In this document: one piece after another, positions 11,501 through 22,643 of the stretch
How positions within the stretch are numbered: the first letter of the stretch is position 1
Layout: the number at the start of each line of letters is the position of its first letter
Origin: Taiwanofungus camphoratus
Lineage: Eukaryota; Basidiomycota; Agaricomycetes; Polyporales; Taiwanofungaceae
Length of the DNA: 64,000 nt
Reading direction: 5' to 3'
Assembly: GCA_003999685.1 (NCBI GenBank)
Contig: CP021224.1
Location: forward strand, 1,860,001 to 1,924,000
The notes under the pieces: generated by a model
Database searches by the model: none
What the model saw: the letters and a program-made list of their open reading frames with translations, nothing else
Told to the model about the DNA's origin: nothing
Made by a program: the position numbers and the translations under genes

Positions 11501-13021
11501 CCGCATCGTTACTCGAATGTGCTATGCAGGAGGAACCTTCTCCGGTGTGAAGAGCATTCTAATCTCGCACGAGATCATGGTCATAGGACACTGGTGTACT
11601 CCTAAAGGACAGTTGCTCGACGACTCTCGAGTCTCAGCAATATGCAACTGGGGCCCCTGCGCTATGCTCTCGGACGTTCGAGCATTTCTAGGAACCATCA
11701 CGGTCGTTTGAATATTCATACGCAACTTCACACATCGTGCCAATGCCCTCGTACATTTAACAAGGAAGGACATAGAGTTTGAATTTGGTCCTGAGCAAAT
11801 CGCAGCACAAGAAGACCTCAAGGACGCTCTACTCTCTTCCCCTGCACTTCACGCTATCAACTACAATTCCCCATCCCCCGTAATCCTCGCAGTCGACACA
11901 TCATTCATCACAGTTGGGTACCACCTTTGTCAGTGTGATGAAGCCAATACTCGAGTCTGCTACTACAACCGTTTCGGCTCTATCACGCTGAACGATCACG
12001 AGCAAAGGTTCTCTCAACCTAAACTCGAGATATACAATCTATTCCACGCCCTTCAATCCCTTCGACTTTACCTTATCAGTGTTCAAAACCTCATTGTAGA
12101 AGTCGATGCATGCTATATCAAAGGTATGCTCAAGAACCCAGATATTGCCCCCAGCGCAAGTATCAATCACTGGATAGTAGCCATCCTCACATTCCACTTC
12201 ACGATAGTACATGTTCCTGATACAATGCATGGCCCTGACAGCCTCTTGTGACAAATGCCACAGCCCGGCGACACTGTCATAGAAGAATCTGACAAAGACT
12301 TCGACAACTGGATTGATCACATGCACTCCTTTGTCCGTCAGATACTACCTCCCCCTCCTACCCCCACAATGCCCGTCCTAACCAACGCAGAAGCCGAGGA
12401 CAGCTCCAATTTCAAAAAGAAGGAGGATAGCTACAAAATAGTCCCATGTTCAGAGCAAGCGCAGCTCGCAGACACAAGACTTGATGAGGTCCTCAAGTTT
12501 CATTGAACACTTTCGAAGCCAGAAGGCATTTTGGATGGAGAATACGAAGGTTTTCTCAAGTACTGCTTGCTATTCTTCCTGGATAATGACACTCTATGGC
12601 GAAAGGACAGCCACAGCACGCACAAGTTGGTTGTCAAGCCTGGCGATTGACTTCGAATCCTTCAAGAATGTCACGACTGCACAGCCCATTGCGGGATCTA
12701 CGCAACGAAAGTCTTTGTCAACAAACAATTCTGGTGGCTGTTCCACTATGCAGACATAGCATGGTTCGTACGAACGTGCCATCTATGCCAGTCTCGTCAA
12801 GTTCAGCAAATCCTTATTCCCCCTACCGTCGCAATGCCCACTCTTATTTTCGCAAAAATATATATCAATACGATGCATATGCCCACGTCCAGTGGATACA
12901 AGTATCTTGTACAAGGAAGATGCTCTCTCACAACATACCTGGAATTTCAAATGCTTTGAAAAGAAACAGCGTCAGCACTCGCCAACTGGATCTTCAAAGA
13001 CATCCTCTGTTGATGGGGCGC

Positions 13022-14549
13022 TGATACAACCTAGGGAGTCCTGAACTGTGAGGATGAACCTAGAGAGTAGGTCCAATGCGTCCCAATGAGTAGAGAGAGC
13101 TAAAGTGGTGGGGTACCTGTGAAGGATACCAGAGGCAAAGGTAAGTGAGGGAACACGACAGAGAAACTACCTAGACCACTGTCAGGGGCCTAAAAGTCTA
13201 GTGTGTGCAGAGGAGTAAGGGGCCAATGAATCCTGCATAACAGGATCTTATGCCGAGGTGCAGACAGTTCCAGGAAGGTAGGAGTGTGGTCTTCTAATCT
13301 GATGGCAGCAGGCTGGTCAAATGCCAGCCAGGTGCAAAGGAGTCGAAGGAACTGAGGGCGCACTGATGATAAACCGAGAACCGAAAGATAAACCGAAAAC
13401 TGATGTAATCGGGGTAGGGGATACTGCTGAGGGCTGATGGTGTAGGAATGGGACATAGGGCTGGCGTAGGTGATGACTGATAGACTGGACTGTGCGCAAC
13501 ACATGCCTATGGGGTATAATGAGGGCGGAGGCACGCCAGATGAGGAGGAGGAGGGGGACTAGTTACTGAGACCGAAGTTACTCCAACTTCAGGAACATAG
13601 GACATAGAAGATGTAGAACTGCTGTGATATACAATATAATAGGACTGCTGGATGACGATAGGCGTAGATATGATGGAGGGGAACCTTGTCAGACTGTAGG
13701 GAAGCCTTAGAGCAGGGGAAGCCCAAATCTGAACTCTGGGGGACAAGTCTGTAGATTCTGCGAGACAAGATGGGAGCGCGTATCTTCTCTGCTGTCTGGT
13801 AGGTACAGGAGACTACATAAGGGGTCCGTGGTGTCAAAATATCTTACGCAAAATAAAACTGAAGAAACCGAAAACAAACCGAAAATTGTAAAATCTAGGA
13901 TCTGATCAGCGTACCATATGGGGAACTAAACTGAAGTAGGACATGAAACAGGGACACTGAATGCGGTAGAAAGGTTACTGGGAAATGGTGCAGGGTGAGG
14001 GGTGCTTATCTAGAGATCATCATATGGAAGATGGGCTATCTAACCAGGCCTTGGGGGGAACAGGGACCTAAGAGTGCTGAACCATCAAGCTGATGCGTAG
14101 GGAGTCTAGGCAATACCAAGGGATCATATGGACATCATGAACAAGAGGCCGGGACTCCAGACCGAGGGACTGAAAACCAGAACTGAGGACTGAAGACCAA
14201 AAACTGAAGGATCAAGGATCGAGGGCCGAAAACTGAAGATCAAAGGACTTTTGCTCGGTTTCTCTTGGCCAATAAGAGGGACTTGGGAATGTAAGAGGGA
14301 TGCTAGGATGAGCTGAAGGAGTGCATTACAGAGTATGAGGGACTGCTCTGTGGGATAGCAGTGCACTGTAGAACTTCCAATATTAAAAGTCTGAATAATG
14401 ATGTTTTGGTGCGTTGACTGGGATTTTCGGGTGGTGATATGATGCATGGACAGCAGGTCTTTGTCCTGATGATCTGTAGAGTAGCCTAGAAGTGCATATA
14501 AAACTGAAAATGGGTGCTTTCAGCATGCAAAGGTATATCAGACCTATCA
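13022..14549. mobile_element. Solo LTR, family B' inside the integrase region
   Basis: This 1528-bp sequence starts TGATACAACCTAGGGAG and ends GACCTATCA. The flanks are GCGC (13018-13021) and GCAC (14550-14553). Joining the flanks on one GCGC gives ...WGA-LSKIVMDN in frame. It is related to family B (22644-24731): shared start TGATACRACCTAGGG and shared block AGTAAGGGGCCAA with TCCTGCAT.ACAGGATCTT. Several open frames on its minus strand are Pro/Ser-rich and not recognised; I treat them as non-coding. Confidence 0.82.
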
Positions 14550-15376
14550 GCACGCTCAGCAAGATTGTTATGGACAACGAAGCGGCGTTTATCAAAGCAG
14601 CAGACTATCTTTTGAAGAAATACCACATCAACCACATTCGAATTAGTGGCTACAACTCAAGAGTGAATGGACTCGTCGAATGACCACACTTCAGCATGAG
14701 ACAAGCCTTCTTCAAAACCGCCAATGGAGACGAGAAGAAGTGGTCTCGTGCGGCGTACTTCATATTCTGGTCCGAACGCATTATGACTCAATGACGCATG
14801 GGTTGCTCACCATACTTTGTGGTCATGGGCACCCACCCTCTCATTCCTCTTGACATTGTCAAAGCTACTTATCTTCAGCCCCCTCCTACTTCAATTCTTT
14901 CTACGACTGACCTCATCACATGAAAAGCAATTGCACTTCAGAAGCGTGTAGAGCAAGCGGCCGAACTTAAATCAAAAGTCTACGAAGCGTGTCAAACGGC
15001 AGCACTTCACTTCGAAAGGGAACATGAGCACTCGATCAAAGACTTCAATTTCAAATGTGGAGACTTAGTACTCATATGAAACATGAAGATCGAGAAATCC
15101 CTGAATAGCAAGATGTGCCCCCGCTACCTAGACCCCCTAATCATTGTCTCACGCAACAAGGGCAGTGCGTACATCATCTGTGAACTGGACAGCACAGTCC
15201 TCGACAGGCCCATTGCAGCATTTTGAGTCATCCCCTACTTCGCTCGACAATCCATCCCTATCCTGGACAACCTAGAAGACATCTCAACAGAGCATCTTCG
15301 AGAACTTGAACGATCCAATTCACTCAGCAACAATGATGATGACATCATCGAAGACGTCAAAGAAAGCGATCACTAG

Positions 15377-15768
15377 AAGCCTCTGTCTCTCTACTTGTAC
15401 TACTACGATGTGTACTTTCAACGGTCTCTTTTCTCTTACCATATGCTTGATTTCATCTCTCTTTCTATTTGATCTAGCATCAATTTTACCTGTACCATAC
15501 ACAATTCAACTCAACTAAGTCATGATATTGCTTCAACATTCTACGAACGCTTCAATTCGAACGTTGCGTGGAGGCTCACATTTTATAAGTCCTCCTAGGC
15601 AGTGATGACGTACTGAGCCTACCAACGCTATCATTTTTTTTACCAAGTCCTTCGATATGTTCTTCTTTTTCGAACACTTCTATTTCCTTCTATCACACAT
15701 TTTCACAGTGGGAAGAACAATTAATATTTTTCTATAGTACAAGATGATGGTCCACCGAAAGACAATGA
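15377..15768. other. Untranslated stretch between pol and the antisense gene
   Basis: About 390 bp after the pol stop with no frame I recognise. It includes T-rich runs (for example ATCATTTTTTTTACC near 15630) that could serve as a terminator region for either transcript, but I see no defined signal. Confidence 0.3.
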
Positions 15769-17144
15769 CTACTTTTCATCACCCGACTCAGGCCCAACTA
15801 CAAACCCGCTGCCCACAATCATCTCTTGCTCCATCTGCATCGGCTCCATGTCAAGGTCATGTAATATGGCACGACAAAATGTGATGTTCACGCGCTCTGC
15901 CCGAATCATACGGATGGTGGCGTGGGACTGCTCATCCAGGTTGAGTGAGTCCAGGTCATCTTGCTCAAGGCCCAGGCAACTGCCACCATCCAAGGGAACC
16001 TTGACCGCAGGATGAGGTGGCTGAGCCACTTGATGGTGCTTCAATCCGCTGGCCTCACCCATCGAAGGCCCAGGCAAAGGAGGGGGCACTGTAGAGAAAG
16101 ACAAGTTAAAACAAAACCGCAAAAAACAAAGACGAGGACTCACTCTGCTTCTTCACACCGCCACAAGTCTTCTTTGTACGGCCCAGGACTGAAAAACTGT
16201 CGAAGTAGCAGCCCTGCACCGCCTGGATGCACCAATCACATGCGGTGGCACCCTCCACCCAGACGCACTCAACGGTCTGAGTGCGGGTTTGACATTGATC
16301 GCACTACAAAGAGGTGTTAGCCTAAGAAAATAACAACAGCCATAAATCATGCACCTTTTCGCCGGCCTGTTGCTTCATACGCACAACACATGCCCAGTCA
16401 GTCTCAGGCACCACTGAGACATCACAACCACCTGTCGACAGCTTCTAAGACATGGTAGTGACAAGGAAAGCAAGGAACAACCAATAGAACATTTACCTTC
16501 AAATCACTGCTGTCGTCCGGCTGAGCCCGCTTCTTCCCCTTCAAAGAAGGGATGGTTCTCTCAACGTGCTCCTTGGTGTTCTCGATCATTGAAGAAGTGG
16601 TGTTGTGAGCCAACCACACCACCTCCTCTGCCTCCTGCGCAAGATGAGCTGCCACTTCCTCCTCCCTAGCCAAGCGCTCTGCCTCCTCCTGCTGGCACCA
16701 CTCCTCCTCCACATGATGAATTTCAGCGGCGGCAGCATGCGCCTCCTCTTTTAAGCACTGCTCCTCCTCCACGCGACACATGATGATGATATTGATGGCC
16801 ACGGCGAGCATGGGCCACTCATTGCAGGCCCAGTGGACCCATGACTCCGCTGCACGCTCGGCAAGATCCTCGACTAACACAGCAATGCGGCCGTCTATCT
16901 CGAGATCCTCGACGGCTCCACGTACCCTATGATAAGCATTCTATGGTAGTCACTGGTTAGTCAAAACTAAAACAAAGAACAAGAAGGAGCTTACCAGAAG
17001 GTCAGCCACATCCTGGGCCCAGACCTCTACCTCCTCAGCAGGCGCGGCATCAGTGTAGGAAGCATCGAGGGCCACAACCAAGCGGTCACGAGTGTGTTGT
17101 GTGTGTGAAATCACGACAGCGGGGGTAGCAGAACGAGAAGGCAT
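15769..17144 (-). CDS. Intact five-exon gene carried antisense in the retrotransposon; cysteine-cluster and coiled-coil protein
   Basis: Joining exons 17144-16995, 16940-16497, 16444-16355, 16303-16144 and 16088-15769 gives about 387 codons with no internal stop. All four introns are 52-55 nt GT-AG. Exon 2 is a long acidic Glu/Ala-rich coiled coil (EEEWCQQEEAERLAREEEVA). Exon 4 has a CDQC-x8-C-x8-CDWC-x6-C cluster (first CDQCQTRTQTVEC), reminiscent of the small zinc-cluster proteins common in Agaricomycete genomes. Exon 5 is Pro- then Met/Glu-rich. It lies between pol and the polypurine tract, opposite to pol. Spliced introns cannot survive sense-strand reverse transcription as host transcript copies do, but they are invisible to splicing in the sense RNA, so an antisense gene can be carried with them. 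The function is unknown; DNA or protein binding through the Cys cluster is a guess. Confidence 0.65.
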
Positions 17145-17370
17145 GGACAGAGTAATCAAGGATGAAAGTAAAAAGAATAAGAGAGTGTTGAGTGAAGAAC
17201 GATGAGCAAAGAGAAAACAGCTAAGTCACTCCAGCTTAAATCCTCTTCAACAGCACATGACCAGCACGAGTCATGAGAAGGATGGAACCATGTAGGTCCA
17301 CATAGCACTTTGATCCAGTCACGCCCATCAGGCTTCTAGACGTCATGTGTAGACCGAGGACAGTCCAAAT

Positions 17371-17386
17371 TCCAAAAAGGAGGAGA
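17371..17386 (+). other. Polypurine tract
   Basis: TCCAAAAAGGAGGAGA immediately precedes the 3' LTR start TGATAGGTGCC. It fits the plus-strand primer of an LTR retrotransposon and fixes the element orientation. Confidence 0.75.
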
Positions 17387-18963
17387 TGATAGGTGCCAGG
17401 CCCTTTTAGGCCCCGTGGAGTGCCCTCATCGACCCTAGGACCTTAGGCATGGCTTTGACACCACTTGATGCGTCCAATACCACTCAAAAAGCCACCGTGG
17501 GACTCTCTGATAGCTTCGAATCATGCCACAGCCACTCCACCAATTCTGGTCTGACGTTCCAGTGTGCAGTTCTCTCTACACACAATGTGCCACACGCAGT
17601 CACCACTCAAAGTCCTTGCACATGACCGGTTTTGCCACCCTGATATCACTTGATCAGCTTTGACGTGCCACTCAATGCGCTCGATAACACTATAACCACA
17701 TTTTAGTCTATGTACGTTCCTTTGTCTCAGCCTTACTAGTGACGTCAGTATAGTAGCCACTCCCTCTACGAGCTACTCTGTAGTACCCAAGTAGTTAGGA
17801 TGCCACTCGTACTATGCCACTCCTGATGCGTCTTACATTATAGTAAAGTAGTATAAACGTGATGTACAACATCTCGGACCAACAGAGAAGTTTTCCCCCA
17901 TTCTGCAGAGCTCAAGAGCACCTTCAATACAGTCTTCTATCGCATTCTACTGTGTCTTTCCGTCTTCGCCTACATTCAAAGAGTTGTGTCTACAATCTGC
18001 CTTCTACAGTCTCTTGAAGGGTTGCATCTCATCTGTCTTCGACCGTCGTCAAAGGGTTGCATTTAGTCTTACATCTGCCTTCAAGTCACATCAAAGGGTT
18101 GCGTTCACAAAAACATCTCTAACTCAAGTCCGCCTTCTACAGTAATTGAAGGACTGCGTATCAGCTAAGTCCTCCCGTTTAGGCTCCCCTTAGTACAATA
18201 CAGCATAGTAGCACATCGAAGCTACGTCGAGCAGTCACGACACACATTGTAGGTCATCGAAGACCTTCGTGATACAAGCTGGTATCAACGACTGTGAAGC
18301 CTCGAACGTGAGGGCCTGACTACGAGAGATAGTAGTGAGGACTTAAGGACACAGTGTATGTCCTCCCGGGCGAAGTTGATAAAAGTCAAGTGAGTACTCA
18401 GGTACAAAGCGAGAGGTCGCAAGATACGAGTATAAGATTGCTAGTGGTAACTAGCTACCTGGTAACCAGATCGAACTTAAGGTCCGACCTACAAAGTACA
18501 GGGCCTTATATACGTATTCTACTCTGCGCACGGACCATGGCACATGGTCTAAGAATCAGCATGAGTAAGCGTAAGTAAGGCGATATGAGTCATCGGGCCG
18601 TATTAGCAATCAGTAAGCGTAAGACGAAATGTGTAAGCGGGGCCCGATATGAGTCAGTGTCCATGAGTAAACGGGGCCCGTCCAGGGCCCATACCGTAAG
18701 CAGCGATGAGTCAAGATGCTGCGTGAAGAAGCTGAGCCTACCCGAGGCCTGTTCTAGAAGTGAGAGGTCATGGGACCGATCTGAGGTCCGACTGATAAGA
18801 TATGAGAGAAAAGAGATTGTATCACTTCGTAGACGTCTCTCGACCCATTTGAGATCGGGAACCCTTTGCTGCTGACTCTCCCTTGCGCACTAACTAGTAC
18901 TATAGCTTTCCAGCTTCTCTAGGTCGTACCCAGTTAGGGGTTGGAGTGTTATAGTCTGTATCA
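17387..18963 (+). repeat. 3' LTR of the family-A element, interrupted by a family-C LTR
   Basis: TGATAGGTGCC to GTCTGTATCA. It is 1577 bp as it stands, or 1017 bp without the 555-bp family-C LTR and its 5-bp duplication. It is directly followed by CCGG, the target duplication shared with 5888-5891. Confidence 0.9.
18270..18824. mobile_element. Solo LTR, family C (copy 2)
   Basis: 555 bp, TGATACAAGCTGG to GAGATTGTATCA, with duplication CTTCG at 18265-18269 and 18825-18829. It is the reverse complement of copy 1 with many substitutions. It sits inside the 3' LTR of the family-A element, so it is younger than that insertion. Confidence 0.9.
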
Positions 18964-18967
18964 CCGG

Positions 18968-20895
18968 TTCAGTGCTGATTGGTTGTCGGAGCAAACTGTA
19001 AGGGTGATGATGTGGGCAGGGACATCACAGACCGCTTCACGCAGCCCATGCACCAGTGCCAACATCTTTCCAGCCCCAAACTTCTCATGGGCAATGTGAT
19101 CTTCCCCGTCGATGATGAGCCATGCACTACCAGACCTCACCTTGAGCACATTCGCATATGATCCATCAGTGAATAACATTCAGCCATCAGGCTGGGCCAA
19201 CTGGTGCCAGAACTCTGGCCACCAGATGTACTTCAGCCAGTCAGCGAACTTAGGTGAGCATTTTGTTGGACCTTTTTTGTCCAAGAACACCCACTCGAAG
19301 TGGTCAATGAACTGATCCACAACCTGATCTCCGGGCCGTGTCTCCGGATGGAGTGGTGCAAAGTCCTCTGATGACTGCCACTCAATGCAATCAATGAACG
19401 TCATGGGGGTAACAGCCTGCTTCTTGCCACAGCGTGAGTTAAGCGGCCATGGTGCAGTGATATTGGTGACGTTAGTCGCCCAATAAGGTGGAAGGGCTGC
19501 CCTCATGAGGTGCCCTTTATGAACACACCGTGCTCATAGTGCAGCCTTCTCCATGTACTGGTCAACCTGAATGTGAATGGAAACCAACCTAGCCAGCATC
19601 TCCATCACCTCAATCAGTGTGGTTTTGAAACAGCCAGTGATCCACCTAGCCGCTCTAGACTGAGCAGTCTGCAATTTCTTAGCAGCCCACTTGAGGCCTT
19701 TCCACTGTGGATTCCACCACAGTTGAGCACCATACATCATCAATGGAACAACGTGTGCAATATGGAGCCACCGCTTGTTGATGGGATGGAATCCATGTGC
19801 TGAGTTTCTGAGCATATGGAGTGCATTACACATGCTAGCCGCCTTATTAGTGTAAAACTGCATGTGCACATGAAAGCTAAGCTTAGGGTCCAAAAAGAAT
19901 CTGAGGTGTTGCATAGTGTCCTTTGCACACAAAGTGACATCATGTCTATCGGTCTGGATGATAAGATTCAGACTGAGGGGTTGAGAAGCTGAGTACCCCT
20001 TCTGGCGCTTCCAGAAGTGCATCAGCTCTAATTTGTCCCCTTCGACGCCCAAGCCTAAATGGTTCAGGTCACTGATGAGGTCATGGAAAGCAGCCATTAG
20101 TATGGCATTATTCTTCAGCACAAGGGCTTGCGGGCTATCATCAACAGCCTTCAGCAAAGCCACCATGATGAGACCATTATCCACATAGAATTGGGTCCCA
20201 GTATGGCCCGGCTGCACCAAATGGACCAGAGCCCACTTGTGTATAACCAGTGCAATATAAACTCTGGATAAAATCGGAGAAAGACTTGAGCCCTGGCCAA
20301 CACCAACAGTAAAGTCGGATGGGTTGGTCAAGGTGCCATTGAACAGGAATTGGGTTTTATGCCCAATCAAGTAATTGGCCATGAAGTTGCAGAGCTTGCA
20401 GTTGAAGCCCTGCTTCCTCATGATGCCTACCAGCGCATCATGATTGATGGATGGGTAGAACTGAGACACATCATGGACAGGATAAGGTCTCGTGCCCATG
20501 CCTCATGGACATTTGTGCATAAGCTGAATGCCAGCATCAGTGGTGCTATGTTGCATAGCCCCACTGAACTGGCAAGGGTGTAGAATTCCCCATTTCTGGG
20601 CATCCCACTGCATGCGCTTGGCAATGATCTTTTTGAACAATTTATCAAAGCAATTGAGCAGGCAGATAGGCCTGTAAGCCTTCACCAGCGTGTAATCTGG
20701 CTTGTTCAATTTAGGTAAAACCATTGTAACAGACCACTTGAATATGCTTGGATACATCTCAAAATCCAGGCAAGCATTATAGTACATGCGCAACCAAAGC
20801 CACACATGTATACCAAGATTGGTCTCAGCACCCTCATTGGTGCACTCAATCCGGTCTACCAACCATTTAATCCACATCCAGTTCACGTGATCTGG
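18968..20895 (-). mobile_element. LINE segment: reverse transcriptase and first half of RNase H
   Basis: The minus-strand frame starts after the gypsy LTR with DHVNWMWIKWLVDRIE and continues through RT blocks: AYRPICLLNCFDKLFKKI, QFSGAMQHST, DVSQFYPSIN, GVGQGSSLSPIL, and FYVDNGLIMV, where the YxDD-type box has become VDN. Thumb-like and linker regions follow, then RNase H start FTDGSY and DNQSALNR. The frame is broken by in-frame TGA near 20500, 19531 and 19178. The motif order is that of fungal APE-type LINEs. No endonuclease domain is present in the window because the copy lacks its 5' end. Confidence 0.85.
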
Positions 20896-21693
20896 TGATA
20901 CGAACTATAACACTCCAACCCCAACTGGGTACAACCTAAGAGAAGCTGGAAAGCTATAGTACTAGTTAGTGTGCTAGAGGAGAGTCAGCAGCAAAGGGTT
21001 CCCGATCTCAAATGGGTTGAGAGACGTCTACGAAGGTCTTCAATGACCTATGACGTATGTTGTGACTGCTCGACGTAGCTTCAGTGCGCTACTATGCAAT
21101 ACTGTACTAAGGGGAGGCTAAACAGGAGGACTTAGCTGATATGCAGCCCTTCAATTACTGTAGAAGGCGGACTTGGGTTAGAGATGAGATGTTAACGCAA
21201 CCCTTCGATGTGACTCAAAGGCAGATGTAAGACTGAGCGCAACCATTTGATAAAGGTCGAAGACAGACGAGACACAACCCTTCAAGAGACTGTAGAAGGC
21301 AGATTGTAGACGCAACTCTTCAAACATTAATACGACCTAGGGGACCCTGGTACCTAGGGAGTGCTCCGCAACATGGCTAGGAGGTAGTGTGTGAACTGTG
21401 GGGATGTGAGGGGAGGAGCTACAATCTGTATGATATCAGAAAACCTGTATGTCTTGTTTTTGTAAATGAGGGAGTAAGGGGCCAAGGGTCCTGCATGACA
21501 GGATCTTGTTCCTAAGTGCTAGACGATCCCTAAGGCCTTGCGAGGCCCTCCGAAGTGCACGAAGTCCTTCGAAGTTCTGCGAAGTCCTTCAAAGTTTTTA
21601 GCTAAAGCGCATGAGCTGACTTCATAGACTGTATGGAGTTAGGGAGCAATAAGCCAACGGAATATAGCTTCAATCAATTGGCCAATGGTACGA

Positions 21694-22643
21694 TGATGCG
21701 AACTATAACACTCCAACCCCACCAGGGTATGACCTAGAGAAGCTGGAAGGCTATAGAACTAGTTAGTGTGAAGGGGAGAGTCAGCAGCAAAGGGTTCCCG
21801 ATCTTAAATGGGTTGAGAGACGTCTACGAAGGTCTTCAATGACCTTCGGTGTGTGTCACGACTGCTCGACGTAGCTTCGATGCGCTACTATGCCGTACTA
21901 TACTAAGGAGAGGCTTAAACGTGAGAACTTAGCTGATACGCAGCCCTTCGAAATACTGTAGAAGGCGGACTTGGGTTAGAGAGAGATGCTAGTGCAACCC
22001 TTCGATGTGGCTCGAAGGTGGATGTAAGACTGAATGCAACTCTTCAACAGATGTCGAAGACGGACGAGACGCAACCCTTCAAAATACTGTAAAAGGCGGA
22101 TAGTAGACGCAACTTCTTCGAACGTAATCGAAGACAGAAGGACGCAGTAGAACACAGTAGGTGACTGAATTGAAGGTGCTCTTCTTGAGCTCTGCAGGAT
22201 GGGGGAAAACTTCTCTGTCGTTCCGAGACACCATACATTGCGTTTATACTACTGTACTATAATGTAAGGCACATCGGGAGTGGCATAGTACGAGTGGCAT
22301 CCTAACTACTTGCGTACTACGAACTACGGAGTGGCCTGTAGAGGGGGTGGCTACTTGTCGTCACTAGAAAGGCTGAAACAAAGGAACATGAGATATACTA
22401 AGACAAGACCTGGGGCTGTAGCGTTATCGAGTATATCGAGTGGCGCGTCGTAGCAGATTGACTGATATTGGAGTGGCGAGACCGGTCACGTGCGAGGATA
22501 TTGAGTGGCAACTGCATGTGGTGTATTGTGCGTAGAGGGACCGGTACACCGGAACATCGGACCGGAACTGGCGGAGTGGCAGTGGCGTGATTCGAGGCTA
22601 TCGGAGAGTCCCGCGGTGGCTTTTCGGGCTGTATCGGACGCGT
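21694..22643 (-). mobile_element. Family-A LTR fragment, lacking about 90 bp at one end
   Basis: It starts TGATGCGAACTATAACACTC, preceded by ACGA (21690-21693). It follows the family-A LTR sequence up to GTATCGGACGCGT, where the second family-B LTR begins. The remaining end (AAGTGGTGTCGAAGCC... in other copies) is missing. Confidence 0.75.

Larger units (their letters stand above)
6970..15376 (+). pseudogene. Decayed gag-pol of gypsy family A
   Basis: After removing the two solo LTRs with one duplication copy each, 6970-15376 is 6327 nt, an exact multiple of three (2109 codons). This fits a single ancestral gag-pol frame with mutually compensating frameshifts near 10.2 and 10.8 kb. Landmarks are: Ser/Thr/Pro-rich N-terminus; gag core 7477-7970; zinc knuckle CHFCSDQSHGIQSC near 8720; protease VDPGSQIVAM near 9840 and DILLRRPFDVL near 10050; RT with YIDDILV near 11390; RNase H about 11860-12250; integrase zinc region with HDCTAH and CHLC (12660-12790); integrase core split by an insertion at 13022, resuming with VMDNEAAF near 14570; and IN C-terminus with GDLVLI. 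No chromodomain is seen. At least 16 in-frame stops are all TGA. Confidence 0.85.
5892..18963 (+). mobile_element. Full-length Ty3/gypsy LTR retrotransposon, family A (inactive)
   Basis: The order is 5' LTR (5892-6906), primer-binding site (about 6911-6928), gag-pol (6970-15376), antisense passenger gene (17144-15769), polypurine tract (17371-17386) and 3' LTR (17387-18963). It is flanked by perfect 4-bp CCGG copies at 5888-5891 and 18964-18967. Domain order is gag with zinc knuckle, protease, RT, RNase H, integrase, which is the Ty3/gypsy order. It contains three later solo LTRs (7971-8513, 13022-14549, 18270-18824). Without these and their extra duplications it is about 10.4 kb, with LTRs of about 1015 and 1017 bp. 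It is dead: many TGA stops, frameshifts near 10.2 and 10.8 kb, and the first integrase catalytic Asp replaced by Asn (YINTMHMP). Confidence 0.9.

Noticed and set aside
13190-14447. Pro/Ser-rich minus-strand frames inside the family-B' LTR
   Set aside because: Overlapping in several frames, with no motif, and lying wholly within a solo LTR.
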